A program made the position numbers and the translations under genes. Positions 14,800 to 28,764 of a DNA stretch of 64,000 nt are shown here, one piece after another (positions within the stretch are counted from its first letter, which is position 1; every line of letters starts with the position of its first letter). The notes under the pieces were generated by a model. The model saw only the letters and a list, made by a program, of their open reading frames with translations, searched no databases and was not told where the DNA came from. The DNA is taken from assembly GCF_018139145.2 (NCBI RefSeq), contig NC_059500.1, positions 40,777,437 through 40,841,436 of the forward strand, in the 5' to 3' direction. The stretch comes from Gymnogyps californianus. Lineage: Eukaryota; Chordata; Aves; Accipitriformes; Cathartidae.

Positions 14800-15386
14800 T
14801 GTCGTGGTTTGACCCCAGCCAGCAACTAAGCACCATGCAGCCACTCACTCACTTCTCCCCCTCCCAGTGGGGTGGGGAGGAGGATAGGGAAAAAAAAAAA
14901 TAAAACTAGTGGGTTGAGATAAGGACAGTTTAATAACTAAAGTAAAATAAAATATAAGACTACTACTAATAAATGTAATGAAAAGAAATATAACAACAAC
15001 AACAAAAAAAGAGATAAAACCGAAGAAAAGACAAGTGATGCACAACGCAATTGCTCACCACCCGCTGACAGATGCCCGAGCAGCGATCCACCCCTGCCAG
15101 CCAACTCCCCCCAGTTTATATACTGGGCATGACTTGCTATGGTATGGACTATCCCTTTGGCTAGTTTGGGTCAGCTGCCCTGGCTGTGCTCCCTCCCAGC
15201 TTCTTGTACACCTGCTCACTGGCAGAGCATGGGAAACTGAAAAATCCTTAACTTAGGATGAGCCCTGCTTAGCAACGACTAAAACATCAGCATGTTATCA
15301 ACTTTATTCTCACACTAAATCCAAAACACAGCACTGTACCTGCTACTAAGATGAAACTTAACTCTATCCCAGCCTAAACCAGGACA
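14800..15386 (-). mobile_element. solo LTR of avian endogenous retrovirus, copy 1
   Basis: This is a 587-bp long terminal repeat with terminal TG/CA (TGTCCTGG to CCACGACA on its sense strand). It is flanked by a perfect 5-bp target duplication, CAGCA, at 14795-14799 and 15387-15391. No internal retroviral genes are attached, so it is a solo LTR left by recombination. On its sense (minus) strand it has a TATA box (TATATAAA, plus 15115-15122) and an ATTAAA poly(A)-type hexamer. It is in the same orientation as NTRK2. It is clearly homologous over its full length to the LTR at 39914-40516, with many substitutions and small indels. A 5-bp duplication fits ERVL-like elements, but I cannot name the subfamily. 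Confidence 0.9.
15115..15122 (-). promoter_or_regulatory. LTR TATA box, copy 1
   Basis: TATATAAA on the minus strand lies in the U3 part of the solo LTR, at the position equivalent to 40188-40195 of the other copy. It points in the NTRK2 direction. The neighbouring CRE has decayed to a GTCA half-site. Promoter activity is not shown by sequence alone. Confidence 0.55.
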
Positions 15387-15984
15387 CAGCACAAGAAAAA
15401 AATCAGTAATTGTTATTTTCATTTCTTCTATGCCCTGGCCTTGCAGACAAAGTCAATGTCTCCTCTTAAAATACCATCAGTCCTGCCACATCCACTTGCA
15501 GAAAAGCAATATATTATTTTCACAGTCATAACAAGCCATACCACTCCAGCACATGAGGTTACTGAATTATGAAACAAGGCAGATTATGAGCCAATAGCTA
15601 AAGATGTGTCCTTTCACTTTCACTTTTCACCCTGCTTTAGTTCATCTCTATTCAAAAGGGGCTTATGTCTAAAGTTCTTAATTAATTCTACCAGTGGTCT
15701 TGTCAGAAAACTGAAACAATGTCTAGAACAACATCTATTACACTGTACATTCTCTCTTCAGTTGTGCAACACCAGTTCAATATTGTGTGTCGACTTTGTG
15801 TCGCTGGAGATAAAATTCTTCTCATTAGTCTCTGTGAAACCACGAGCAGTATGGAGAAGATGAAGAAAGACCAATTATTCAGAGTTTCACATAATGCAAG
15901 AACCAGAAGACAAGAAATGAACTTTGTAAATGACAGGTTCATAACAAACAAAAAGAGGCACCCTGTCACATAATGTACAGTTGC

Positions 15985-16098
15985 TTATGCAACTCATTGC
16001 CACAAGATACTGCCAACCCCCAAGGCCTACTGGGATCAAAAAGTGATTAAACACACTCATGGAGGATAAAATCTGACAAGGGCTATCAAACACAAAGA
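15985..16098 (+). mobile_element. CR1/L2-type LINE 3' end fragment
   Basis: The stretch AACTCATTGCCACAAGATAC, followed by a segment ending near TCATGGAGGATAAAATCT, resembles the conserved 3' end of old CR1/L2-like LINEs of birds and reptiles. Those read much like 'aactcattgccacaggat' with '...ttcatggaggag...' further on. It is a short, diverged remnant without coding capacity. Family assignment is from recalled pattern only. Confidence 0.45.
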
Positions 16099-19000
16099 TA
16101 CCTTCTCTAGCCCAGGAATTGCCTGAGCTCAGAGTTCTGGAGGCTAAGAGAGTACATGAGGAAATAATATATGCTTAACCTGTTTTCATACTATTCCACA
16201 GGCACTGGTTATTCACACTGTCAGGATCCTGGACTAGAGGAGCCTTTGGAGAAGCTATTCCTACGTTGCTATGTAAATGGGCCACACATTGCAATATGCT
16301 GTTCTTATCAAACTTCTCAGCAATGCTTATGGAGGGCTAGAAACGATTCTGCCAGAATGGTGGAATGAAAGAGAGATACCACATGGAATTAAAATATGTG
16401 AATGACCTAATGTATCTTACAATTCAGCATCTTCCAAAGATCTTTTCAAATGCTAAGTTGAAAGGATATAGAAACTGTATCTATTGTTGTGTTTTACACA
16501 GCACAATACATTGGGTCAGCCAAATATACAGGATAATTAATAAACTGTAGTAGTTACTGCATTACAGAGCACTTCCAAGAAAGGAAGATGAAGTGCCCTG
16601 GAGGTAAGATCCGACAAGTGCTATGAAGAAGGCGACATGATTCACATCTTTGATTAAAAGAAATGTCCCCTATCAGAGGGACAGAAGGAAAATTAACTGA
16701 GTAGAAATCTGCAGCACTGAAAAGTAAGATTATAGCTCTTCGGTGTCCCAGGATGAAGTATGTATGAATGAAAAAAAGAAGTCTATTCTTTTCAAATATT
16801 ATTTCTTTTACTTTAAAATTAGAAAAATTTCTGGTGTTAAACAATAAATGATAATCTAAGTGAAAAGAAAGGGAGGTAATACTGTGGTATATTGAAAGGA
16901 AAGACAACTCGAACAGTGCATTTCATTGAATTCAGTGGACTTCTAGATTTGTTTCTGAAGATGGGAATTCAGGACCTTGGTGAAAAAGCAGGGAGATGGG
17001 ATTACTATAAGCTATAGAAGACTTGGCATGTTGAACCAGACGGCCTTTCCTTTCTAAAACACCTTGTAGTCTCCTAATTTGCCATATCAAGTTATGCCGT
17101 AGCATACAGTTACTGACTGCAAGCACGACTTGCAACTCAGAATATGGAGCTCATGTGAAGTCCTGTGTTTTGCTTTACAAAAATTCGTCACTATATCACT
17201 TGTACCCTACCACTATTTCCACACCTGAGTGTCTGCTGCTTGTACCAGTGGATGAAGAGAGGTATCAGGTACCAGCAGGCAACCAGCTGGAACAACTCAT
17301 GTTAAAATCCTCACAGGCTCTGGGATGATCATCTAACGTGTCCAAGTCAACAGCAAAACAATTTTGTAATGCAATATTAATGAACTACAGCTACTGCCTT
17401 TCTGATTTTCAAAGCAGTTTACAAAATATCAAATTCCACTTTTATATTAATTCCAAGTAGTCTGGGACACCAGGGCCAAGGAGGTTTTAAAAATAACCTT
17501 TAATATGCATTGGAAAACTGCCCTCTACAAGTCTGTACCATAGTCGAAATCCTAACTTCTGTTTGCTTTTTTAAATAGGAAGTTTGAGGTGTAATGTGAT
17601 GAGATGCTAGCTGAACTGCACAGTCAATATCAACAAGTAGCAGTTACTCGAGGGCAGACTCTAAAAGCCAAGTATCATACCACATAAGCCAGTTTGTGTT
17701 CACTAGGAAATCTCTACTCCCAATGTTAAGTGTGAAAGCTGTTTCTCAAGTACTAGAGATCACAACCTTTTCCCATATTTATTTTACTGAAAACCACATT
17801 TTTTTCAAATTTACTGTAGGTTAAGGTAGCATGTCTGGCTCTATCGGTCATGTCAAATTACATGCCAGGAGAAGAGGGGAGCAACAGAGCTTGGTTTGTA
17901 GCTTTACTTCTCCCTCGTGAGTCACAAAAGTGTTTCTATAATGTATACCGCATGGGAACACCACAATTTTTAGTTGAAATGTCTCAGGTGTTCCAGTCCT
18001 TTGAATTTTGTTAGATAGCCTCTCCCCCTTTCCCTGGGTGGTTAATTTATCACATGGCTTACAAATACCAAGATCAACAAACTGCCACACATATGTGAGA
18101 CAACAAAATGAGTAGAGTCTTTAGTTTCACAAATCGTAAGAATATGGGCAAACCTACTGAGTTCCCACATCCTTCCCACCAGTGAAAGAGGTTGTTTTGA
18201 ACCATCAGTGCAAAAGGGAAATAAGTATGTCAACCATTTCATGTCAGCTATTTTGGCTTGTTCACAGACTACCTGTATGATGCTGGGCAAGTCATGTCAG
18301 ATCAAATCTGTCAACTACTGACTGCCTGAAGAGAGTTCAGAGATGTGCTCTCTCCAGCCAGAAGCATCAAGAAGGCAGAGCAAGGTTTCATGAATTCAAA
18401 GGAAGACCGATAATCTTACAGATTGCTAATTGCTACAGAATTCTTTTCTGTGAAGACTTATCTCTACTTGCCTAAAGAGCAAGGGAGAGAAGTATGATCA
18501 CAACCGCAATCCTGATCTGTCTTCAGTGCCTGCACTGGGAGTGTCTACACTGATATTGTCAACAGGCTAATCTAAGTCTACGCAGATAGACAGCCACATT
18601 GGCAGGGACCTGAGAGAGGCTAAATTATATTGGTCCTCAGTCAGATGCTAATAAACAAGGCAATGGCAAGGTCCTTGTGCTCGCTTTCCTTCTCTCCTGC
18701 AGTCTTGATGATGTTTTCTGCTTCTCACTTTCTCTGGGCCATAATTTGTTTATATAAACTGGAAAACACAAGAGAAAAGTTTCACTAAAATAGAACGGAA
18801 AAAATTCTCTGTTGTTTCCCTTCCATGAATTCTAATTTTTGTCTCCTCACTTGTACCATGACATCATTCTATGAGTTGAAACAGGCATTTGCTCTGAAAT
18901 GAGGCATCCATCAAACAATAAGCAATATGATCATTAAAAATACCAGTAACTGCTATTACTGGGGAAAAAAAAATATTACTCATTCCTATGAAGCTTGCAA

Positions 19001-22000
19001 AATTCTAAATTGTTCTTATCCAATTCATAGGTTGAATTATTCCTCAAACCATGCTTAAAATATTGTTCTTGGACACAAGAGCAAAAGTGTAGCCCAAGCA
19101 GTGATGAAATCATTTTATAGCTCTTGGCTGAATTTCTACACTGGTGTAAAGGGACAATTTACACCAGCAGAGGGCTTGGAACCACAAATTTGGGTTTTGG
19201 TTTTGTATTTGGTTTTGGGTTTTTTTCTTAGTTCTTTTCAGTGCCTGTCTCTACCCTCAGCACTGTCATTTTCCATTTGGGAAACATTATACTGAGTTGT
19301 GTCTACAATGGCTCTTGGAATTCACATGACTGTGTTTGTTTAACACCAACACTGAGCTGTAAATTCTGCCTGTGATGCTGAAGCATCTTTCCTTCTGCCT
19401 CAAAAACGAGGCCAGATAATGTCCTGACATGCAAGCATTCACAGAAAGTGCCAGTCTAGTAAGAAGTGCCCCCTGAAATTTCCCTGGGTGGATCCATTCC
19501 CTGATGGCATGTCACCAAGGTGGAGGTTTGGCGTTCTGACATAAAGCCTGTTGAACTTGCTCATTACTAGGTGATCCTGGGGAACAGAGGAAGATCACAG
19601 ACAGCAATCTGTGAAAGGATTTAGGACTCTGCACCAGCATTGCTGCATTTCAGGTAAGGGCTCTCTGAAGATTTAACACATATGAATTTCCACACTTCAC
19701 CATGGATTGTGCAACGTACTCCTCACATCCTTCACTAAATGCTAGTGATGTGTGGACAAAGGAGAAGAGGTGGGTGGGGAAAAAAACCCCACAACTACAC
19801 CTACTCTCCCTGCTTTTCCCTCACACATTTTGCAGTGCTCCAAGGGAGCATTCTGGAAAATCGTCTGCCTCCTCCTAGAATGAAGCTACTCCTTACTGTA
19901 ACCATGCAGCACTGAGGTGGTTCCTTCCTCATGCATGCTCACCTTCCTCTCTGGATGAACAAGAATCCTATTAAACATTGAATCCTCTCCTTGCTGCACT
20001 GCTGTATACTATAATTAATTCAAAATCAATGTAATTGATGCATAAATGTAATTTTAGTTTCACTGCTCAAATAAAAGTAGGATCTGCAGTAAAACTGAGA
20101 GCTCAAAGGTTAGACGCCCCATTTTTTTAAAAACAGGCTGCCATTCTACACCAAAGTAGTTAGGACAGTCATTTAACTTTTTGAGATCTCTATTGTTAAA
20201 AGTGCAGGTCAATTGTATGATCTTCAATATAAATCTTACATGCAGCATTCCCAGACTCCAGAGCTGCCTAGATTCAAGGAGGTCCTGGAGACATTAAAAA
20301 TAAGCCAAGTGGGAAATGAATGTCTCATATTGTTAAGACAACATATTTCAATTTGTTTGGGGTTTTCTGAGATTGTCTACAGCCCCAGTGTTTTGGACAG
20401 TTCAGGAATACTTTGGGCTAGGACTCCCAAATCAATCTCTGTGAAAATCTGGTACTAAAACAAGTCCTACTTAAATTAGGCTGGCACTAGTTTTTTGACC
20501 TATGCTTGTGTAATGCCTAGGTCAGTGAAGTTCTGATCTACACGAGGCTCCTACACACCCTTGCAGTACATGTCATACATTATAATAACATTTTTCCTAG
20601 CCACTTGTAAAAAATTACAAATGGCTCACCATAGCAGATGCACTTTAACTTGGTTATATGATAGTGGGTTACTATAGCCCTAATACTGTTTGTGAGTCTT
20701 TGTACTTCAGAATAGTTTTCATCTGCTTCAGATGAAAACTTTTGAAATATTGTTCCATAAAGCCTGCATTTCCTTTTAAAGTCATGCTACTTTATAATAC
20801 TCTTTGGACATGTTTAGGATGATCCACACAGAGTATTATCAAATGCACTCAATGATGTTCTTATTAAAATGTTATGTGCTTCAGGCCTTAGTATATAGTT
20901 TTCTTTGTTTTCTTGCCAGGCAAATCTATTATTCTTTCTGTGTATTAGGCTGTCACCTTCACCTAACCCTGCATCCTGGCCTCTGTGGTTATTTTCATTT
21001 TATGGTTCATTGTGGCCTACAGGAAGGGGGTGGTTCTGGGGTTCCCATTAGCCTTGACCCCATACTTAGGCTGCAGCCCCATTTTATTTTCCTTTTCTCT
21101 CTGCCAGATAGGAGTTCCCCTTCAAGACACTTCAGTCATTGAGCTAGCTAAGAGGCTTTTGTTAACAAAAAGCAAATGCACCACTAAGTTCCCTCCTGAA
21201 AGGATCTTCTTCCTACCATAATGATTTTGAGTTTGGAAACCCACTGTATAGTGCAAGACCCATTCTGTATGAATGCTCCAGCCTTCCAGGACATCCAAAA
21301 TGAGCGTTATACAAGTCTCACGTTCATTTTATCAGTTGGCTTATCACTGACTAGCTAACACTGACAAAAGAGGGTGCCTTGCTAGCATGGCAATTCCATG
21401 TGAATACCGACATTTTAAATGAATGTCCTCCAAGTTGCTGAACCGTGTATTTGATCTGTTTTAATTTGCTTTTCAATTCTTTTGAACACTTTGCATAGTT
21501 ATCCCTGTATGAGTGATTGGGTGCTCTGTTGCTGAGAACCATGAACTAGGTAGTGAAGGAACAGGATTAATGCAAGATCATGAAGACTCCATCACAAAAT
21601 GTACGCCACTTAATTTTGACACATTACTTACATCTAGTTACATAGGATAATATTTATAGCATGATAGTAAATGCACTGCAGCGTATTTGGTAAGGGTACT
21701 TAAGTCTTACTGAGATCTCACTGTTATGGTCAGTATGACACCTTTGCTGGAAAGCGAGAGGTGGCTCCAATTTTCTGTGAGAATTGTTGAGCTAGGGAAA
21801 CAGTCAAGTGAGAGTTAGCCATTTGAAACCCAAAAATAATGCTACATGTACTTTCTTTGCCTGTTTTGAAGAGATAACAATGAGTATCATATGTGAGCCA
21901 ATACAAACCATGCTTCTATTAGACAGGAATTAAGTCTGACAATTCCTGAACAAAATTCAATCCAACTTCTTACTCTTTAAGGTCAGACAGCTTCCCAGCA

Positions 22001-23619
22001 TCCATGTCCTCCTGTGACAGGCCTGACACAATAATGGCAGAAGGAAGTTATTGTCTCCAAGACTGTCTTGGCTCTAGAGAAAGCAGGGGAGAACTTTCCC
22101 TGTTAAATGAACCTAATATGGGTTACTCCCCCTGATGGGCACTTACTCAAATAAGGGCCTCTTCATGCTCAGCAGGAGCACTTTAATGAAGAAGCATCTA
22201 CTAAACGAAGCAACAACTCAACAGCCTAGCCCTGGGGAATGGGGAAAGGAATCAGAATGAAAACCACAGAAAAGAAAAGAGGGTGTGGGGATGGGAGGAG
22301 CACAGAGGGTGAACAGGAGCTGGGAGAAAAGCAAAATATTCACAACCATAGACTGGGGCATGCAGGAATGGATGACCAGTCAGCCTTCTATCTATTGCAA
22401 AGCATCTGCAATAAGCCAGCACACAGTCATCAGTGAGCACTGTCCCACATAACCCTCTTACTTACTGCACTCAGTCCCCTTACGGGTGGGCTGAAGCCTG
22501 GGAAGACTCCTTCAGCCCTAATCTTGCATGTGCCTTTCAGTTATTTTAGTAAATACCCAGTAACATTAACAGCCTCCTGCATAAGGTGACCTATGGTCAA
22601 AACACTGCCAAGTTACGAGAAGCCTCAACCTTTTTCTGCTTCAGCGAAAGGAATGCCATATTCAGAATGAACACTGTTGAAAAGAACACAATATTCAGAA
22701 TAAGAATAATAAATATCATTTCACCTCACTAGCATGTAGGACACAAAAACTACAGTGTCCTTGCTCATTTGTTTTTCCTCCGCAAGAGGTGGGTAGGGAA
22801 TAAAAGAGAGTAGGCAGAACTGGTACCTTCTCTAAGAGAACACAGAGACAGCTTTCCACTGCCCTGCAGGACCCCACGGGCCTGTACTGGCAAGAGACAA
22901 GGCAATTTCCACTGGCTCCTGGGAGATTTCACAGGCTGTGAGCGGCTGTCAGGAAGCCCTGATGAAATTGTGCTTTTCAGCTGTCACCACCAGAAATAGG
23001 GCTTTCCCCTGAGTCAGGGAGCACAGCCTCTCTGGGCAAGCCTCTGGGCTTTCCCTAGGTGAAACTCAGGCAGAGGTCTGGGGAAAGAACCACAGCATGC
23101 AGACTGACCCCAAATTTCTAGGGGTCTTGGGATTATGTCTGCCACCACAGGGAGTTGTTCCCTGCAAAACAGTTAATGCATTTGCATTCTATCTTGCAGC
23201 AGAAGTACAGCTTTTGGTTATTCTGCATTTGCACCAGGAATTTCTTCTGCAATGTCTAACACTGGGCCAGCAATCCTTTATCATTACTATCCATGTCCTT
23301 GTTCTCTGAGAAGCCTAAGTTGAAATACACAACTGGCAAGTTCAGCACCTGTAAATATCTTTATTATTTCTCTCCAAGGCTTACATTCTGTGATCATGCT
23401 TTAGCGCTAAGGGTGAAACTAATCTCTGTGGGGCCATGCCAAGGCCATGCCATGGCCAAGTCACTCATGATGCTCTCAGCTGGAGGGCAAGGGAAGAACT
23501 ACGATACCCTTTCTGCTGATTATTAGCACTGGGATGGATGCCAATCACTACAATGTATTTGCCACAAATTCATCTCTGGAATAATTAATTTTAACTTGAT
23601 ATAATCATGGAAAAATCTT

Positions 23620-23735
23620 CTTATCATTAATATTGTTAAGCTTGTTAATATTTAAAGATATTTAAAATTTAATATTTGATGTTAATACTATAAAATACTA
23701 TCACTGTTAATATTAATTATGAGAACAATAGGTAT
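23620..23735. repeat. AT-rich block with GTTAATA repeats
   Basis: About 115 bp of nearly pure A and T contain repeated GTTAATA/TAATATT units (GTTAATA at about 23644, 23681 and 23706). It may be simple AT-rich sequence; homeodomain-type factors recognise such motifs. Confidence 0.6.
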
Positions 23736-26096
23736 TATGTATGCAAAGAAAGATAAAAATGCACTAACAAATGAAAGATAGAGCTGCATCTGTAAGCATG
23801 AGCTTGGATGCAGGTTCTGGAATTCAACCTTTTTCTCCTATTCTAAAGAAATGGATAATATTTTTGTATTTTGCAATGGTATCCAGAAGCAGTCCATGTG
23901 GAACTGAGTCCTAGACCTTTTTGTTCTGTATTGCCAATGCAAAGAAGAGAGAAGAATTATCTCTGTAAAGGAAGAGATGGTTGTATTTAGTCTGATTGAT
24001 AGAAGAATCGCAATAACTTTTGACTATCATGTTAATACATTGTGATTCAGAAGTACCAGAAGCAGCAGAGTGTGCGGATGAGATAAACAGAATAAGACTC
24101 AGCAAGGCAGCAGAAAAGTTCACCTTTTACTTCTTCTGAACTGAGAACGTCTCCCCTTAAACTTCTCTTTCCCAAGAAATCCAAACTAATTTATACAAAC
24201 TTCTCCCTAGGCTACTTACAGTAGCCTTATTAGTCTATTCAGAAAAACCACAGTGGTCAAAAAAAGTTCTGCTCTTTGTGAGAATTACTGATGTTTTGAA
24301 ATGCCTTTGATTCTGTATCAGGCAAAAGTATTGAACATTTTCACAAAATGAAATATTTGGAACAGTTTTGAGCAATAAATTCTGAAATGAAAAATGTTGG
24401 TGTTTTCCAGCAAAACAAAACAGCCAGATGCTCCCAAAAGATTTCAGTTTGAATGGAAACTTAAAATAAAATGTACTCAGATAATTAAAAATAAAATGTG
24501 ACTGATACTGAATTTAGGTCACACTCTACAGCGTGTTTTTTGATATTGTGCATCCTCTAAATTGGTTCTGAAGTGAAGCAACCATCTACAGAGGTCTGTT
24601 AAGAAAAATCTCAGCAGTGTCTGCTGCTGGAGGTGGAAGGGAATATTACGCTTTTGGAGGGCAGCTTCCTGCAGAAAGTGGCACCTTCTTGAGTATGAGG
24701 GAGCCCAACATCCAGGGGATTCCCAGTGTGTTTCAGGCCCTAGGCAGTTTGGCACGGTGAGCGGTTGGCAGGGGCATGAGGAGCAGCTCAATGCAATACC
24801 ACTAGTCTCTAAATTATTTCCATTATCACTTCTAGGAGGAATTCCTGGAGGAATTCTTCCCCTGCTCAAACCTCTCCATGTACAACTCTCATACTCAAGA
24901 TCTGCACTGAGGGAAGGCGTATTTTACGGAGATTCACAGGAAAAAAAAAAACAAACAAAGCTTCACCCAAGATCAGTAAAACATGTCTTAAAACAACTGG
25001 ATCTCAGATAAAGCAGTAAAACATACTATACGGAACAAACATATATTGGGAAGGGAACTGATTATCTTACAGCCTAAACAAAAACAAGCAACAACAAAAT
25101 TATTAATTAATAGGGAAATCCTTCTGAAATTTCTCTAGACAGATTCTTTCCATGGAAAGTGAAATGATGGGAGAAAGTGATCAGCAGTTGTTAAAAAGAA
25201 AATAAAAATCTGAAATAGCACCAGTCAATGTCCGATTATACTTAGAGTGCTTTCCTTCTAGAGATTAAATATTTTAGCATGTCTGTATCACAACAGAATT
25301 AATCCCTCTAACAGTCTCCAACTGTCACATTGCATTGTTTATTCAGAAACTTCGCAAAACATTTATAGCTCCTGTACAGTGGCACAAAATATATGCAGCT
25401 CTGACTGAAACATTGTCAACCCAGGACAAAATATTGCAACCATTTAACAGAACAGAGAAATCTCAAAAAAACCCCAGACTAGGCCAAGAAATGAAGAAAA
25501 AGACTATGTCCAACAGAAACTGGATGCTCTACAGGAGGGGGCAGCATGTCGCTTGGCATCACAACTGGAATCTAGCAGAGCCCTGTTGTCTGTTCCCATG
25601 AAAATGCACCCTGGTCTCCAAGCTACATCTTTTCCAAAAGTCACGTCCTGCCATGCGCTACAAGCTAAGTGGCAGCAGAGAAAATATCATATCTTCATCT
25701 GAGTTAAGCTCGCCTTCTCTTTCCCCTCTCTGCAGTTCTCCAGCCGAATGTCACCATGATATCTGACTGGTTATCAAATGCACAAATTTCAGAATGCATA
25801 ATTTTTGTCCCTGTTCCTGCCCAACAGGAAATTAGAGGCTCCCCTGTTTCTGGGGCATTTAGCTGGTAGGGTGTGAACGATGCCAGAGAGCTCATCTGTA
25901 AGAAAGCAGGTATGTGTCCGGTGTGGAACCCTCCTTGCTGCCCCAGCGAGGGGCAGCTGCCCTTCAGCTCCAGCCTGCTGTAGCCAAATGCCTGCAACTC
26001 CATCTTCCCCCGGTCCGCTGTGCAGCTAGGGCACTCCTACAGCTGCCTGCCTTTGCGAGCTCTGCCTGCCACAGCAGCCCTGGCCCTGCATACTAA

Positions 26097-26900
26097 TTGG
26101 CACATTTAATGACTTTCTCTTGCTCTCCCTCCTGTCTCCTCCTGAGCTGCCGTCTGGGAGCAGAGGAGCCCGGCTGCCATGGAAACCGAGCCTCCAAACG
26201 CCCTGAACCTGCGTACCAACCTTTGGAGAAGATTCCGGTGGTGAAGCTCAAAAAAGGGGATGCTCAAGGGGGCGTAGAGGCGGAGGAGTGGGAAGGGGTA
26301 ATGCTGACTGTGGCAGGAGCGGGTCTGGGCTGTTCTGCCAAGGCACTGCACGAGCAGAGTGTACACTGGGCATACGAAAGCAGACATTCAGGGGAAAAAC
26401 AGATTAACCCTCTATTACCTACATTTTTCTTCAAAACGTTTCAAATGCTTCTCAACCCCCTCCCTCCTGTCCACTTGCAGTCTGGATCAAATACCCCTAA
26501 TGCATGCACAGGCCATGTCATCAAAGGGGTTTTGACAATCCCAAATATGACTCACGCATCTGAAGGACTGTTTGTAGCCAGAAAAATTGCTGATTATGGT
26601 GAATGTTCAAGGGGGCCTCAGGCCCTCCACAGCACAAGCTGGCAGAGGACAAACCCCTGCCTAGGCAATAAGGCTGTGATCCCATGCCCAGCCTTTCAGT
26701 CCTGCCTCCCTTTCCCAGGCCAGCCGCGGGACTGCAGTCGCATGGAAACGCAGCCTTTGTGGCACCGTCTGTGTGCACTGATGCCTTTTCTGGGCAGGCA
26801 CCTAATTCAGCTCCAGCTCTGTGTCCAAAAATATTCTGGACCCCACTTCAGGCCATGTGGCAATGGGAACTGCACTTTTGTCCTCAGTTCTGCCTCCTGA
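26097..26900 (+). other. unusually long unidentified ORF in the intron
   Basis: A 267-codon ORF in a GC-richer block of the large NTRK2 intron, antisense to the gene. The predicted product has no domain I recognise. Its N-terminal third is rich in Cys, Ser and charged residues (a KIPVVKLKKGD stretch near residue 46), and the remainder is mixed. No splice sites, promoter or poly(A) signal clearly mark it as a gene. It may be chance, an lncRNA or part of an old retrocopy. Confidence 0.25.
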
Positions 26901-28079
26901 GGATTTCTGGGCATATAATGAAGGTAACATGAGTGTACACTTAAATCTGAGTTAGCACCCAAATTTCAGCCTTTGAAGGACACCATCACTTGCACCCAGT
27001 CTCCTTGTAAGCTTTCAGGCCAGCAATGGAGAATCTCCTTGGGGGTCTTTTTTCTAAGCAAAGTTCCCCATGATATGATTTATTCATGCAGGGAGCCCTC
27101 AGAAGGTCAATAAAACTGGCGTGCTCCCAAAAATACACAAACAAAACAAGGAAGAAAAAACCCCCACTGGGTCAGCACTTTTCTGAAGACTAGATGGAGC
27201 TGATTATGTCTCAGGCAGACCCTCTCATGCAAGGGACCTAATAAATGTTTCAACTCTCATTCTCTGTCCCAACCACTTGAACAACCAGCTTAATGCTGGC
27301 AATTTACTTCACATCCAAGTCAGAATGCGCCATGCTGTGAAGCGGTGCAGTGGTTTGGAGCTGAAGTACCCAAGACACCCAACAAAGGCCCTGCTTGGTA
27401 TTCCTGTGAGGCAGGGGGATCTACCACAGTGCACGCTGGGGAGCAGTGAGACAGGTCTTAGGCATGACAGCTAAGGACAGCCCAACCTGCTTCCCACAAG
27501 GATACTTCCTCTTTAGCTAAGACCAGCAAAAGGAGACTTCTGCTTGGATTTTTTCTTTTAGGGACTTTACGTTGTCTTGCACCTGATCTTGCCATTAAGG
27601 AGACAGAATTCCCACTGACTTGAAAAGGAAGAGGACTGCCCCATTATAAATTTCAATACAGTAGGTCTGTCACACAACTTGCTACTACAGCACAAATTGG
27701 TGCATAAAAGATGAAGTGCAGAAGGAGTGTTTGCAAGTCACTTACTTACAAGAATGCCTAACCTAAAAGTGAAAACTGTTTTATAAGGTTTGCAGCATTT
27801 GTGCAAGCCTCTCCTCTCACGCAACTGAGAGTGATTTTATTAAATAAGAAATAATGTTTGAAACAGAAAATGTTAGAGGATTACAGGAAGGGAAAAAGAT
27901 TTTTTTCCAAGCAAATAGAGAAGTTGGTTGTTAATGTTACCATGACCAAATGGCATTCACCTGAGTCTGAAGGTATGCAGGTGGGAAACTGCAGGTGTAT
28001 GACTATTATTAAAAAGAGCAACTGTGCCAGAGAGCTGATGCATGGATAAAATCAGTCTGTCTGTATCTTTCTGAGCAGA

Positions 28080-28500
28080 GTGGGAAACAAAAGCTTCTGT
28101 AGAAAGGGATCCCACTCTACCAGCCTAGTGGTGGCCCACTGGGGAGTCAGGATGAATGTGAACAAAGGTGATCCAGCAGACAAAGCATATGTGGATTTTC
28201 AAAACACCTTTGATAATGCTCTGCATCAAGGGTTATTAAAAAAACTAAGCTGCTGCAAAGTTTAGGAAAGGCCTTTTTATGGACTGAAGGCTGGTTAAAG
28301 GACAAGAACCAGCAAGTAGGACTTCAAGGTCACTTCTCAGGATAGAGAGGAGGCAATAGTGGAGTCCCCAGAGGTCAGTGTCAGGACCAGCTACATTCAA
28401 CATCTTCATCAACAACCTGGAGACGGGAGGGCATTGTCCAAGTGTGGGGGTGATACTAAATTCTTGGAGAGGCTTTTGTGAGAAGGACCTCACAAAACAG
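28080..28500 (+). mobile_element. degenerate non-LTR retrotransposon reverse transcriptase fragment
   Basis: A piece of a LINE reverse transcriptase lies in sense on the plus strand. From 28185 the translation reads AYVDFQNTFDNALHQGLLKK, which matches the 'Y-D-F-x-K-A-F-D' catalytic-motif region of CR1/L2-type RTs. Further on, around 28355-28430, a different frame encodes a decayed GVPQGS-like segment followed by FNIFINNL-type sequence. Frameshifts and a stop near 28263 show that it is dead. It probably belongs with the 3' remnant at 28765-29175. Confidence 0.75.
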
Positions 28501-28764
28501 AGAGAGCGGGCAGCAGATGAGCTTCAATGCAGTTAACTACATGCATGATAAATAGGTGTAATAACCTAGTAACCTATGTTTACACCCAGCACTGGCAGCT
28601 ACAACTTGGGAAGGAGATATTGCAGCCATCTCTGACACCAACAGCTCAGTGAGCAGCAGCTGCCAGAAAAACTCAAGACGTCGAGTATCACCAGCACAGG
28701 TACTAACAACACAGCACAGGACATAATTCTGCCACTTCACACAGCCATGGCCCCCCACAAGCCT

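Noticed and set aside
14800..15386. A full endogenous retrovirus
   Set aside because: A single LTR with target duplication directly at both ends and no gag, pol or env sequence; the same holds for the second copy.
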